A DNA stretch of 64,000 nucleotides, from NCBI RefSeq assembly GCF_016908975.1, contig NZ_JAFBEX010000013.1, positions 124,001-188,000 of the forward strand, in the 5' to 3' direction. The stretch comes from Neobacillus cucumis (GTDB taxonomy: Bacteria > Bacillota > Bacilli > Bacillales > Cytobacillaceae). The notes beneath the pieces were generated by a model, which was given only the letters and a program-made list of their open reading frames with translations, was not told the origin of the DNA and made no database searches. Position 1 is the stretch's first letter. Each line of letters starts with the position of its first letter. The translations under genes were made by a program, and so were the position numbers. Positions 34,479 through 43,386 of this stretch are shown here, in pieces.

Positions 34479-34492
34479 TGGAAACACTTACA
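34479..34492. promoter_or_regulatory. cre-like site upstream of the reverse-strand GH3 gene
   Basis: TGGAAACACTTACA is one central base from the CcpA cre consensus (CG replaced by CA). It lies 24 bases before the GTG start. Most of the 390-base intergenic region (34456-34845) around it is AT-rich, with a second cre candidate at 34800; I see no other gene or repeat. Confidence 0.5.
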
Positions 34493-34799
34493 ATTGGAAG
34501 ATTAGCATGTAAAATGTCATTCGATAAGTTACAAGTTCTAGCATTAAATTGTGATTTACTAGATTAATTTGCTGAAGTCGGAAAATTCAGTATTCAATAA
34601 AAAAATCAAGAGTATATAGTCATGCACCTTAAACATTTTCTGATGAGACTAAGGATATAGGTCGAATAAAGTGGTGGTTCTAGCACTAAAAAAGGCCCAT
34701 TAACTTTTATCTATCAAAAAACAAAATAGTGAAGATTTTCGCAATATAATCCAGAAAATAAATCCAATTTTGATTCACTAATTGAGTTAAACTTGTCAA

Positions 34800-34813
34800 T
34801 GGAAGCGTTTTAA
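34800..34813. promoter_or_regulatory. cre-like site upstream of the forward GH3 gene
   Basis: TGGAAGCGTTTTAA fits the CcpA catabolite-control consensus except at the last bases. It lies 32 bases before the ATG of the second GH3 gene, so CcpA could repress this gene when a preferred sugar is present. Confidence 0.6.
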
Positions 34814-34845
34814 GTGTGAATATTCAAAAAAATAAGGGGATACTT

Positions 34846-37245
34846 ATGCTGAAAAAACTAAAGAAAAAGAAAAGAGCAAACTTACTCGCCGTTACTCTTA
34901 CATCTACCTTACTTCTCTCAGGACTTACCTTTGATATTGCATCCGCTCAGAGTCAAAATCCAACAACTGTGACTCATGCACAAACATCTGCCGTTCAGAC
35001 ATCCACGCCTTATCTAACAGATGCTTCATCGATTGACAATGTGATTCAAGCCATGACCCTTGAGGAAAAATCAAAATTTGTTGTCGGGGTAGGAATGCCT
35101 GGATTTGGAGGAACACCTCCATTTAGCGATGTAGTTGGAGCAGTAGGTGGTACATATGGAATTCCTCGGTTAGGAATCCCTGAACTGCGTTTTGCCGATG
35201 GCCCGGCAGGTCTTAGAATCAGAGCGACTAGAACAGGAGAAACTCAAACCTATTATGCAACAGCTTTCCCTATCGCCACATCACTTGCATCTACTTGGGA
35301 CCCAGCAACTGTAGAAGCGATTGGAAAGGCCCAAGGAAATGAAGTGAAAGAATATGGTGTCGATATGTTATTAGCACCTGCACTGAATATCCAACGCAAT
35401 CCATTAAACGGCCGTAACTTTGAATACTATTCAGAGGATCCATTAATTGCAGGAAAAATGGCTGCGGCGATGGTAAATGGACTTCAATCAAATGGTATTG
35501 GCGCAACGATCAAGCACTTTGCGGCGAATAATCAGGAAACGAATAGAATGAGCGTTGATACTGTCGTTTCAGAACGCGCATTGAGGGAAATTTATCTAAA
35601 AGGTTTTGAAATCGCTGTCAAGGAATCACATCCATGGTCAGTGATGAGTTCTTATAACAAAATAAACGGAACCTACACATCCCAAAGTGCCGACCTTTTA
35701 ACAACGGTTTTACGTAAAGATTGGGGCTACAACGGATTTGTAATGACGGACTGGTTTGGCGGGAATGATCCAGTTGAACAAATGAAAGCACAAAATGACA
35801 TGATTATGCCAGGTTCGACAGCTCAATCCGATCTAATTAAAGCGGCCGTTAGTAGTGGGAAATTAGAGGGAAAAGTTTTAGACCGCAATATTAAAAACAT
35901 CCTTCAGATTCTTATCCAAACCCCTGAGTTTAAAAAGTACCAAAATACAAACAAGCCTGATTTAGCTGCTCACGCGGTAACAGCTCGTAAAGCGGCGGCT
36001 GAAGGGATGGTTCTTTTAAAGAACGACAAAATGCCTTTACCAATCAGCAAGGATCAGAAGATCACGTTATTTGGTAATACCCAAATCGAAACGGTTAAAG
36101 GCGGAACCGGAAGCGGAGATGTGAATGCGGCTTACACGGTTTCGATTGCAGATGGTTTAAAGAGTGCTGGATACCAGCTAAACCAAACTGAATTCGGTGA
36201 TTACAAATCATATATTGATAACCTTCGCTCGCAGGATCAATATAAGATTAAACCAAGCCCATGGGGTGAAGATTTTGGCAAGTCAATCCCTGCTATTCCT
36301 GAAAAGCCTTTAACAGATACTGAAATATCTAATGCTTCTACGGATTCAGATATAGGAATTATTGTCATTGGTCGAAATTCCGGTGAAGGTGCAGACCGTA
36401 AAGTGGTAAAAGGGGATTATTTATTAAGCGATACAGAACAAGACATGATTTCAAAAGTATCAGCAGAATACCACAATCAGGGCAAAAAAGTAGCGGTTAT
36501 TTTGAATATTGGCGGACCAATCGAAGTTGCAAGCTGGAGAGATAAGGTTGACTCAATCCTTTTAGCATGGCAGCCAGGACAAGAAGCTGGTTATGCGGTT
36601 GCTGATGTTATTTCCGGAAAAGTCAATCCTTCCGGAAAATTAGCCACTACCTTCCCTGTTAAATATGAGGATGTGGCATCGGCCAATAGCTTCCCTGGTA
36701 CACCTGCTAATAACCCAACACAAGTGATTTATAACGAAGACATTTATGTTGGATACCGTTACAATACGACGTTTAATGTCAAGCCTGCCTATGAATTTGG
36801 TTATGGATTGTCCTATACTGACTTTGATATTAGCCATTTAAATATTAGTGAGGGCAAGAAATTTAAAGACACGCTAAAAGTATCGGCGATGGTAGAGAAT
36901 ACAGGTAAATTACCGGGTAAAGAAGTTGTACAAGTCTATGTTTCCGCACCGGATGGAAAACTTGAAAAACCAGCTGTTGAACTCAAAGCCTTTGATAAGA
37001 CCAAAGAACTTAAGCCAAATCAGCGTCAGCTGCTTCAATTCGAACTGAATGCCAAAGACCTTGCCTCTTTCGATGAAAAGCAAAATGCATGGATTCTTGA
37101 GAAAGGCACCTATACGGTAAAAGTTGGGGCATCCTCAGAAGATATTCGAGATACGGCCACCTTTACAGTCGATCAAGATATGATCGTTGAAAAAGTAAAC
37201 GAAGCATTGGCTCCAAAGGTTGAATTTGAGAGACTTACTAAATAA
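34846..37245 (+). CDS. Secreted GH3 family beta-glycosidase, second copy
   Basis: An exported 799-residue GH3 enzyme related to the divergent neighbour; both carry ADGPAGLR, NFEYYSEDPL, KHFAANNQE and the C-terminal motif ELKAFxKTRELKP-like segment. The nucleophile is Asp302 (VMTDWFGG). A signal peptide ends about residue 34 (ASA). The ATG at 34846 has AAGGGG about 7 bases upstream; the GTG at 34816 is upstream of this site and overlaps the cre region, so it is rejected. The two GH3 proteins differ in the sugar-binding loops, so they probably came from an old duplication and differ in specificity. Confidence 0.9.
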   Translation: MLKKLKKKKRANLLAVTLTSTLLLSGLTFDIASAQSQNPTTVTHAQTSAVQTSTPYLTDASSIDNVIQAMTLEEKSKFVVGVGMPGFGGTPPFSDVVGAVGGTYGIPRLGIPELRFADGPAGLRIRATRTGETQTYYATAFPIATSLASTWDPATVEAIGKAQGNEVKEYGVDMLLAPALNIQRNPLNGRNFEYYSEDPLIAGKMAAAMVNGLQSNGIGATIKHFAANNQETNRMSVDTVVSERALREIYLKGFEIAVKESHPWSVMSSYNKINGTYTSQSADLLTTVLRKDWGYNGFVMTDWFGGNDPVEQMKAQNDMIMPGSTAQSDLIKAAVSSGKLEGKVLDRNIKNILQILIQTPEFKKYQNTNKPDLAAHAVTARKAAAEGMVLLKNDKMPLPISKDQKITLFGNTQIETVKGGTGSGDVNAAYTVSIADGLKSAGYQLNQTEFGDYKSYIDNLRSQDQYKIKPSPWGEDFGKSIPAIPEKPLTDTEISNASTDSDIGIIVIGRNSGEGADRKVVKGDYLLSDTEQDMISKVSAEYHNQGKKVAVILNIGGPIEVASWRDKVDSILLAWQPGQEAGYAVADVISGKVNPSGKLATTFPVKYEDVASANSFPGTPANNPTQVIYNEDIYVGYRYNTTFNVKPAYEFGYGLSYTDFDISHLNISEGKKFKDTLKVSAMVENTGKLPGKEVVQVYVSAPDGKLEKPAVELKAFDKTKELKPNQRQLLQFELNAKDLASFDEKQNAWILEKGTYTVKVGASSEDIRDTATFTVDQDMIVEKVNEALAPKVEFERLTK

Positions 37246-37261
37246 AAGACAATTAGTACTA

Positions 37262-37307
37262 AACAACCAGTCTACATTGTAAGAGAATGCAGGCTGGTTG
37301 TTTTTTT
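37262..37307 (+). terminator. Terminator after the second GH3 gene
   Basis: AACAACCAG and CTGGTTGTT form an outer stem, with further pairing inside (CATT and AATG), followed by a T run. Confidence 0.85.
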
Positions 37308-37359
37308 GTTCCTCTCTTTTTTGAAAAGATTTGTATCAAGTTTCCAGTTTATATTATGA

Positions 37360-37388
37360 TTGTTGCTTTTTGGAAAGTTCCGTATAAT
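37360..37388 (+). promoter_or_regulatory. Sigma-A promoter of the sensor operon
   Basis: TTGTTG at 37360-37365 and a consensus TATAAT at 37383-37388 are separated by 17 bases, about 36 bases before the first ATG of the three-gene sensor operon. Confidence 0.65.
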
Positions 37389-37424
37389 AGGGTTATCATG
37401 TGCTTAGGGATCGGAGATTTGAAG

Positions 37425-38426
37425 ATGAGCAGGTTATCGATTATAGCGTATTCCGTGTGCGGTTTGTTTTTTTCTGTTAGCTTGGCATTTTCCCTATTCT
37501 ATGGATACAAGGTCATTACTCATGATTTACCAAAAGAGAAAAAAGCAGCAGAAACATATAATTACCATTTTGTGCTTGTTCCCGAAGAGTTAGACAATGA
37601 ATATTGGAAACTCGTAGAAAAAGGGGCACAAGATGCAGCGAAGAAATATGGTGTGCTCCTTGAATATACAGGTCCAAAGCAAGCTAACATTGATGATCAC
37701 GTCAAGACGATTGAAATGTCTGCAGCCTCTAAAGTAGATGGCATCATGACCCAAGGATTAAGTGAAGAGCAATTTACGCCGCTCATTAACCGGATTGTGG
37801 CCAGTGGGATTCCTGTTGTCACGGTTGATACGGATGCAGCGAATAGCAGAAGACTCACCTATATTGGAACCGATAATTATTATTCGGGTTATTTGGCAGG
37901 CAAAGCTTTGATAGCGGATACATTTGGGGAAATAAATGTCGCCATTATTACGGGAAGCTTTTATGCAAATCATATGCAGCAGCGGGTCAAGGGATTTGAA
38001 AATGCGGTTAAATCAGAAAAAAGAATCAACATTATTACTGTTCAAGAATCTGAGATCAGCAGAGTAAAAGCAGCTGAGAAGGCTAATCAAATTTTGCAGG
38101 ATCACCCAGAGGTTAACGCATTTTTTGGGACAAGTGCTCTTGATGGAATTGAGATCGCCCATGTGGTTAAAAAATTTCATAAACAACATCAAATCTATAT
38201 CATTGGCTTTGATACACTTCCAGAAACGCTTAACTTTATTCGAGAGGGGACCATCACGGCCACTGTTGTTCAGGAACCATATCAAATGGGATATGAGGCT
38301 GTTAAAATGATGGTTGATCATATTCAAGGGAAAAAAGTGCCTCCTATTGTCCATACCGAGACTCGAATTTTAAGAAAAGCGGACTTACCTGTTAGTACAC
38401 AGTCCGGAAAGGCGGAGGGCAACTAA
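37425..38426 (+). CDS. Membrane-anchored sugar-binding sensor protein
   Basis: A 333-residue periplasmic-binding-protein-like protein (type I fold, related to RbsB/XylF/MglB). An N-terminal hydrophobic helix (about residues 5-27) has no lipobox or clear cleavage site, so it is probably a signal anchor that leaves the sugar-binding domain outside the membrane. The ATG at 37425 is preceded by GGAG; the longer frame from 37287 begins inside the previous terminator. It overlaps the kinase gene by one base (TAATG). The same order (tethered binding protein, LytS-type kinase, YesN-type regulator) is known for the XylFII-LytS-YesN xylose system of Clostridium. Here the next genes are mglBAC, so galactose or a related sugar is the probable signal; this is inference. 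Confidence 0.87.
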   Translation: MSRLSIIAYSVCGLFFSVSLAFSLFYGYKVITHDLPKEKKAAETYNYHFVLVPEELDNEYWKLVEKGAQDAAKKYGVLLEYTGPKQANIDDHVKTIEMSAASKVDGIMTQGLSEEQFTPLINRIVASGIPVVTVDTDAANSRRLTYIGTDNYYSGYLAGKALIADTFGEINVAIITGSFYANHMQQRVKGFENAVKSEKRINIITVQESEISRVKAAEKANQILQDHPEVNAFFGTSALDGIEIAHVVKKFHKQHQIYIIGFDTLPETLNFIREGTITATVVQEPYQMGYEAVKMMVDHIQGKKVPPIVHTETRILRKADLPVSTQSGKAEGN

Positions 38427-39904
38427 TGCTATTTCGGATCAGATCGAAATTGTTACTTTATTTTATAGTCTTGGTTGTATTATTAACCTCTGTCGGAATG
38501 TTTTTTTATGACTGTAGTGAAAAACTCGTATCAGAATACGATCAAAGTTTTGAACAATTCCTCTTGCTAAATGATATTTCACAAAAAAGTAATTTTCTCA
38601 CAGAAAAGCTGCATGGGTATATTTTAGATAAAGATAAATCATATTTACAAGATTACCGAAGTGAAAAACGAAAGTTAATTAAGGATCAAAAGAGTCTCTT
38701 CAATGTGATTACCACCAACGATGTAACACTGACAAATTACAAAAATATGATTGATAGCTTTTTAGATGAGGGGGATGCCACGATTGGGGCGTTCCATCAG
38801 GACCAGATTAACGAATATTCCAATCACTTTAATGAAGTTTTGAAAATTAATTCTTATATTCAGGAAAGTACGCTTGCCTTGTTAAATAATAAATTAACAG
38901 ACTATCAAAAGTTTTATGACCAAATGGAACAGCAAAACCATTATTATAAGCTTTTGTCGATTTTTTTGTTTGCGGCTGCTTTTTTCCTAAGCACCTTGCT
39001 GGCTTTATGGATCTCAGGCGGAATTACCAGGCCAATTAGTTACCTATCAAGAGCAGCCAAAGAGATTTCAAAAGGGAATCTGGCGGGTGAGGATATTAAA
39101 ATAACTACTAAGGATGAACTTAAACTGCTAACCGAAACGTTTAATCAAATGCGCAGCAACCTTAAAGTGCTAGTCACTGAAATCAAACAGCAGGGAGAAC
39201 TTGATAAGCTTTTAAAAGAGTTAGAATTAAGAAGTTTGCAAAACCAAATGAATCCTCATTTTCTATTTAATACTTTGAACACGGTTTCAAAGATGGCCTA
39301 TTTAGAAGAGGCGGAGGAGACTTCAAGGTTAATTGAAGCTGTTGCGGCATTATTACGCTACAACCTAAGTGATTTCGATAAAGTTTCTACCTTAAGAGAC
39401 GAAGTCAGTATTGTGAAAGAGTACTTCTTTATTCAAAAAACAAGATTCGGCGATCGCATCCAATTTATTTCGGATATTCAGGACGAATGTCTAGATATTG
39501 AAATTCCTAGTCTCATTCTTCAACCATTGGTTGAAAACGCCTTCACCCATGGAGTGGAAGAATATGAGGATAATGGTGTTATTCAACTACATATCTATAG
39601 GAAGAGTGATCAAATCAATGTGGAAGTAATCGATAATGGGGCAGGAATGGATGAGCCAACAAGGCGGAAGCTGATTCAGTATGCCGATGGATTGGACTCT
39701 GAAGAAAATGAGCTAGAGAAAAGAAAAGATCGTTCCAATGGCATTGCAGTGAAAAATGTCATTCGAAGACTTCAGCTCTTCTACCAACAAAAGAATATTG
39801 TTGAAATTGAATCAGAATTAAAGAAAGGAACCATTTTCCGGCTGACGATTCCTGTCAAGGCTAGAGGGGGAAACAAACTTGTTGAAAATTCTTATAGCAG
39901 ATGA
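38426..39904 (+). CDS. LytS-type sensor histidine kinase partnered with binding protein
   Basis: A 492-residue kinase: transmembrane helix (about 9-28), a helical extracellular domain of about 140 residues, a second membrane helix (about 175-198), HAMP, a His_kinase domain with His278 (MNPHFLFN) and a HATPase domain (N-box LQPLVENAFTHG). The sensor part is short and helical, which suits interaction with the membrane-tethered binding protein instead of direct ligand binding. The start overlaps the binding-protein stop, and the end overlaps the regulator gene by 26 bases. Confidence 0.9.
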   Translation: MLFRIRSKLLLYFIVLVVLLTSVGMFFYDCSEKLVSEYDQSFEQFLLLNDISQKSNFLTEKLHGYILDKDKSYLQDYRSEKRKLIKDQKSLFNVITTNDVTLTNYKNMIDSFLDEGDATIGAFHQDQINEYSNHFNEVLKINSYIQESTLALLNNKLTDYQKFYDQMEQQNHYYKLLSIFLFAAAFFLSTLLALWISGGITRPISYLSRAAKEISKGNLAGEDIKITTKDELKLLTETFNQMRSNLKVLVTEIKQQGELDKLLKELELRSLQNQMNPHFLFNTLNTVSKMAYLEEAEETSRLIEAVAALLRYNLSDFDKVSTLRDEVSIVKEYFFIQKTRFGDRIQFISDIQDECLDIEIPSLILQPLVENAFTHGVEEYEDNGVIQLHIYRKSDQINVEVIDNGAGMDEPTRRKLIQYADGLDSEENELEKRKDRSNGIAVKNVIRRLQLFYQQKNIVEIESELKKGTIFRLTIPVKARGGNKLVENSYSR

Positions 39905-41465
39905 TGAGATACTTGAACGAAAAGCAGTAGCTAAAATTATAAAAGGCTCTAAATTGGACGTGACAGTTATCGGAGAAGCTCCAAACGGGAGAATCGCCAT
40001 AGAAATGGCGGAGAAATTCAAACCGGATATTATTTTTATGGATATTAAAATGCCGGGTACCGACGGTGTTCAAGCAGTAAAGGCGATAAAAAAGTTTGAC
40101 CCGGGCATTCGTTTTATCATGGTTTCAGCTTTTAACACGTTTGAATACGCGAAGGAAGTTATGCAACAGGGTGTGAAGGAATATATCTTAAAGCCGAGCA
40201 GTAAAAGGGACCTTCTCGACAGTTTACAGCGGGTTGCAGAAGAAATTATCTCTGAAAGGAAGCAGCAAGAAGAACAGCAAAACTTAAGAAAAAACCTGAA
40301 CCGGGCCGTGTCGATTGCTCAAAAAGAATGGGTCTCGTCCTTATTGATGAACCAGGTTCAAGATATGACCTTTGACGAATGGAGCCAGCTGTTAGGCGTA
40401 GAAATAACGTCTGGATACATGATGTTATTCACTTTAAAGCCAACTTCTGAGACTGAACTAACATCGTTCGAAAAAGAAAAATGGTATAACTGGCTTAAAA
40501 AGACGCTTAAATCGATTGTGGTAAAGCATGAAATTATGGTAGGAGCGATAATGGACACCCAAGTACCGGTATTGTTCTTATGTAAAATATCAGCAGAGAA
40601 AAATCAATTCAGGACAAATGCTGAAACGATTATCGAAAACCTCTATCTTCTTTTTAAAAAAGAAAACATGAAGGCTGATATGAGAATTGGGATTGGGCTT
40701 CCGTATACCTATGCCCATGAGTTAACGAAATCCTATCATGAGGCGGTATTGGCACTAGAGGAACTATTAAAGACACCGAATCGGAAATTTTTATTTTCCA
40801 GTAAACAGGGAACTGCTTATGAGATGCCTTCCGATTCTGAGATTATGAAGGTGGAGAAAAAGCTGTTGGACAGTGTCAGACAAGGTGATGTCAATCAAGT
40901 GATGCTGATCTTTGATTCCTTTGTCTCCAAGCATGGTACCCTTGATGCCAAAACGTCTTTTATAAAAAAATCGTTTGATGAGTTGTTTATTCTAATTTCG
41001 CGAATGCTCCACGATTTGGGAATAAACTCTGAACGGATTCCTAACCTTGAAGATTCAGGGGATATTCGGACGCTTCTAGAATCGGGAAAAACGCATTTAC
41101 TTGCTGTTGTGCAGCATGTGCAGGTCTGGCGGAATAATCATGCAAAGGGTATGCTGCAAAAAGCAAAAGATTATATTGAAACCCATTACGCAGAAGCGAT
41201 TACCTTGGAATCTGCAGCCGAATACGTAGAACTAAGTCCGTTTTATTTTAGCAAATTATTTAAGGATCGATTTGGGCTGACATTCATTGATTACTTGACA
41301 GAAATTAGGATCAAGAAAGCGAAAGCGGAAATGCTCGACCCGGGGAAGAGCATGAAAGAAATTTGTTATTCAGTCGGCTACCGGGATCCCAACTATTTCA
41401 GCAGGGTGTTTAAAAAGTTAACAGGATTGTCACCAAGTGAATTTCGGAAGGCAACAGTTAAATAG
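39879..41465 (+). CDS. YesN-type response regulator, AraC DNA-binding domain
   Basis: A 528-residue regulator: receiver domain with Asp8-Asp9, phospho-acceptor Asp55 and Lys105, a middle linker region, and a C-terminal AraC double helix-turn-helix (about 427-525; ESAAEYVELSPFYFSKLFKDR and YRDPNYFSRVFKKLTG). The start is a TTG at 39879 with AGAGGGGG 8 bases upstream, coupled to the kinase gene. It probably activates mglB, whose promoter region starts 160 bases downstream. No binding site can be named from the sequence. Confidence 0.9.
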   Translation: MLKILIADDEILERKAVAKIIKGSKLDVTVIGEAPNGRIAIEMAEKFKPDIIFMDIKMPGTDGVQAVKAIKKFDPGIRFIMVSAFNTFEYAKEVMQQGVKEYILKPSSKRDLLDSLQRVAEEIISERKQQEEQQNLRKNLNRAVSIAQKEWVSSLLMNQVQDMTFDEWSQLLGVEITSGYMMLFTLKPTSETELTSFEKEKWYNWLKKTLKSIVVKHEIMVGAIMDTQVPVLFLCKISAEKNQFRTNAETIIENLYLLFKKENMKADMRIGIGLPYTYAHELTKSYHEAVLALEELLKTPNRKFLFSSKQGTAYEMPSDSEIMKVEKKLLDSVRQGDVNQVMLIFDSFVSKHGTLDAKTSFIKKSFDELFILISRMLHDLGINSERIPNLEDSGDIRTLLESGKTHLLAVVQHVQVWRNNHAKGMLQKAKDYIETHYAEAITLESAAEYVELSPFYFSKLFKDRFGLTFIDYLTEIRIKKAKAEMLDPGKSMKEICYSVGYRDPNYFSRVFKKLTGLSPSEFRKATVK

Positions 41466-41478
41466 GATTCGTTCGCAG

Positions 41479-41507
41479 AGGACCTTTTTTGAAAAGGGTC
41501 CTTTTTC
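41479..41507 (+). terminator. Terminator after the sensor operon
   Basis: AGGACC-TTTT pairs with AAAAG-GGTCCT, followed by TTTTT. It separates the sensor operon from mglB. Confidence 0.75.
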
Positions 41508-41624
41508 TCATATATAAATAGTTTTATTACATTGTTGTTTCAAAGATTGCAAAAAAGTCTAGATAATCGCAAATATGTGCTATAGGTAGACCCTATTGGA
41601 ACCGCTGTCACCATGCTACTATAG

Positions 41625-41640
41625 GTGTAAGGGCTTACAC
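41625..41640. promoter_or_regulatory. Palindromic operator at the mglB promoter
   Basis: GTGTAAGGGCTTACAC is a 7-bp inverted repeat with a central GG. It contains TGTAAGGGCTTACA, which is a cre site except that the central CG is GG. It lies just after a -10-like TACTAT (41617-41622), about where transcription would begin. CcpA or another LacI-family protein may bind here. Confidence 0.6.
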
Positions 41641-41705
41641 CAAGACTTCGTTAAGCTCTTTAAAAACAGCTTAACCCAAGTCTCTATAAAATTAAAAAAA
41701 GGGGA

Positions 41706-42770
41706 ATGATGAGTTTGAAGAAAAAAGGTTTAGTTCTATCATTAGCAGTTGCATCTAGTATTCTTTTAGCAACAGGCTGCAGCAGCAGTGCAACAAGCGG
41801 TGGAGCTTCCGGTAGCAACGACGCCAAGTTGCCAGCTGTTGGAGCAACGATTTACAAATTTGATGATAACTTCATGTCTTATGTGCGTCGTTCAATGGAA
41901 GATTCAGCTAAAGGAAAGGTTAACTTGATGCTGAATGACTCACAAAATGACCAAGCCAAACAAATTGAGCAAGTGGATACATTAATCGCTAAAGGTGCAA
42001 AATCGCTAGCTATCAACCTAGTAGATCCAAAAGCAGCTCAAACGATTGTTGATAAAGCGAAAGCGAAAGATATACCTGTTATCTTCTTTAACAAAGAGCC
42101 AGATGAAGCCGTATTAAAAGGCTACGATAAAGCTTATTATGTTGGAACAACTTCTTCCGAATCAGGTGTTCTGCAAGGTGAATTAATTGCTAAGGCTTGG
42201 GAAGCGAACAAAGATAAATGGGACAAAAATCACGATGGCAAGATTCAATACGTCCTTTTAAAAGGCGAGCCAGGACACCCAGATGCCGAAGCCCGTACCA
42301 AATATGTGATTGACACTTTGAAATCTAAAGGAATTCAAGTGGAACAATTAGCAATGGATACCGCTATGTGGGATGCAACAAAGGCAACTGAAAAAATGGA
42401 TGCATGGGTTTCCAAATACAACGATAAGATTGAGTTTGTTATCGCTAATAATGATGGAATGGCGCTAGGTGCGATTGCCTCACTTGAAAAAGCAGGTTAC
42501 TTCACTGGCGACAAGTTTGTACCAGTTGTAGGTGTTGACGCGATTCCAGAAGCACTTGAAATGATTGAAAAAGGTAAAATGGTTGGTACTGTCTTGAATG
42601 ACGCGAAGAACCAAGGTAAAGCGACAGTTGACCTAGCCGCAAATGCAGCAAATGGTAAGGACGTATTAGCAGGAACAGATTGGAAACTTGATGACAAGAA
42701 AGCCGTTCGCGTTCCTTACATCGAAATCACAAAAGACAACATCCAAGTTGGTAAAGACGCTTATAAATAG
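41706..42770 (+). CDS. mglB: Galactose/methyl-galactoside-binding lipoprotein
   Basis: Extracellular binding component of a sugar ABC importer, 354 residues with a lipobox (LLATGC) and a type I binding-protein fold. It is closest to MglB: the loop DKNHDGKIQ (about 175-183) matches the EF-hand-like calcium site of galactose-binding proteins, and DNFMSYVRR and NNDGMALGA line the sugar cleft in that family. The start is uncertain among ATG 41706, ATG 41709 and TTG 41715, since the AGGGG at 41700-41704 lies close to the first two. It is followed by the ATPase and permease genes, but a 616-base repeat-rich gap lies between. Confidence 0.9.
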   Translation: MMSLKKKGLVLSLAVASSILLATGCSSSATSGGASGSNDAKLPAVGATIYKFDDNFMSYVRRSMEDSAKGKVNLMLNDSQNDQAKQIEQVDTLIAKGAKSLAINLVDPKAAQTIVDKAKAKDIPVIFFNKEPDEAVLKGYDKAYYVGTTSSESGVLQGELIAKAWEANKDKWDKNHDGKIQYVLLKGEPGHPDAEARTKYVIDTLKSKGIQVEQLAMDTAMWDATKATEKMDAWVSKYNDKIEFVIANNDGMALGAIASLEKAGYFTGDKFVPVVGVDAIPEALEMIEKGKMVGTVLNDAKNQGKATVDLAANAANGKDVLAGTDWKLDDKKAVRVPYIEITKDNIQVGKDAYK

Positions 42771-42885
42771 AAAAGCGGAAGCGCCTTGCCCAGGGGCGAC
42801 CGGCATATGACGAGCTGGCGAGAGGGCTGCTCTTTAGCCTTCTAGACGGATTGGCTTATGACCCGAGCCCTTAGACGCTGGAGCT
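42771..42885 (+). repeat. Dispersed intergenic repeat, family B, copy 1
   Basis: Starts AAAAGCGGAAGCGCC immediately after the mglB stop and ends CGCTGGAGCT. The reverse-strand element at 51805-51945 shares both ends (AAAAGCGCAAGCGCCC and GTGCTGGAGCT) but differs in the middle. Elements with these ends are common after genes in Bacillus, as I recall. It may act as a hairpin or insertion-derived relic. Confidence 0.6.
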
Positions 42886-42919
42886 AAACAATTAAGATTT
42901 AAATACGAAAACACGATTT

Positions 42920-43002
42920 GCGCCAGTACCTGTGTTAGGGGCTGTAGCCAGCCCCTTGGCGCTCTTCGAACGAAGGAAAAGATGATCTTTTCCTTCGTTC
43001 GG
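42920..43002 (+). repeat. Nested hairpins between mglB and mglA
   Basis: GCGCCA (42920-42925) pairs with TGGCGC (42957-42962) and encloses GGGGCTG/CAGCCCC. A second perfect stem, CGAACGAAGGAAAAGA with its complement around TGA, spans 42968-43002. No T run follows, so this is more likely to stabilise the mglB message or cause partial termination than to end transcription. With the two repeats it accounts for the 616-base gap 42771-43386; no gene is visible there. Confidence 0.65.
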
Positions 43003-43058
43003 AGAATCACGCTTTAAATAATTGGCTGTGTTGAAGGTTATTGTTGATTTTGGAACGA

Positions 43059-43250
43059 TGTTGATTGAAGCGGAAGGCGCTCGACTCCTTGAAAATGCTA
43101 TCGCATTTTCTTCGTGCGTGGGCGGATTCGAGGGAGAATTTCAATATCCTGCGGGAGTACGGGGCTGGGGAGACCCCACAGGCGCTGTCTACGCCGAGGA
43201 GGCTCCCCGGCACGCCCGCGGAAAGTGAGCTCCTGGAGCGGAAATCAATA
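43059..43250 (+). repeat. Dispersed intergenic repeat, family A, copy 2
   Basis: A 192-bp near-copy of 3446-3639 in the same orientation, with the same end layout: TGTTGATT, GAAGCGGA, AGGCGCTC on the left and GAGCTCCT, GGAGCGGA, AATCAATA on the right. It sits between mglB and mglA. Confidence 0.88.
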
Positions 43251-43386
43251 TCCATGTTTAACACAGCCAAATAATTAAAGCTGACACCGTAAAAATAGTA
43301 AATTAAAATTTTTCATTAAAACAGATATGAGCTGGAAGAAGAAGGTTCACTCATATTTTTAAATGGTTAAGTTAGGAGGTTCACTT

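Noticed and set aside
34816..34845. GTG 34816 as the start of the second GH3 gene
   Set aside because: It lies upstream of the AAGGGG ribosome site and inside the regulatory region; ATG 34846 gives a proper signal peptide.
42920..43002. A classical terminator after mglB
   Set aside because: The hairpins are strong, but no T run follows, so complete termination is unlikely.
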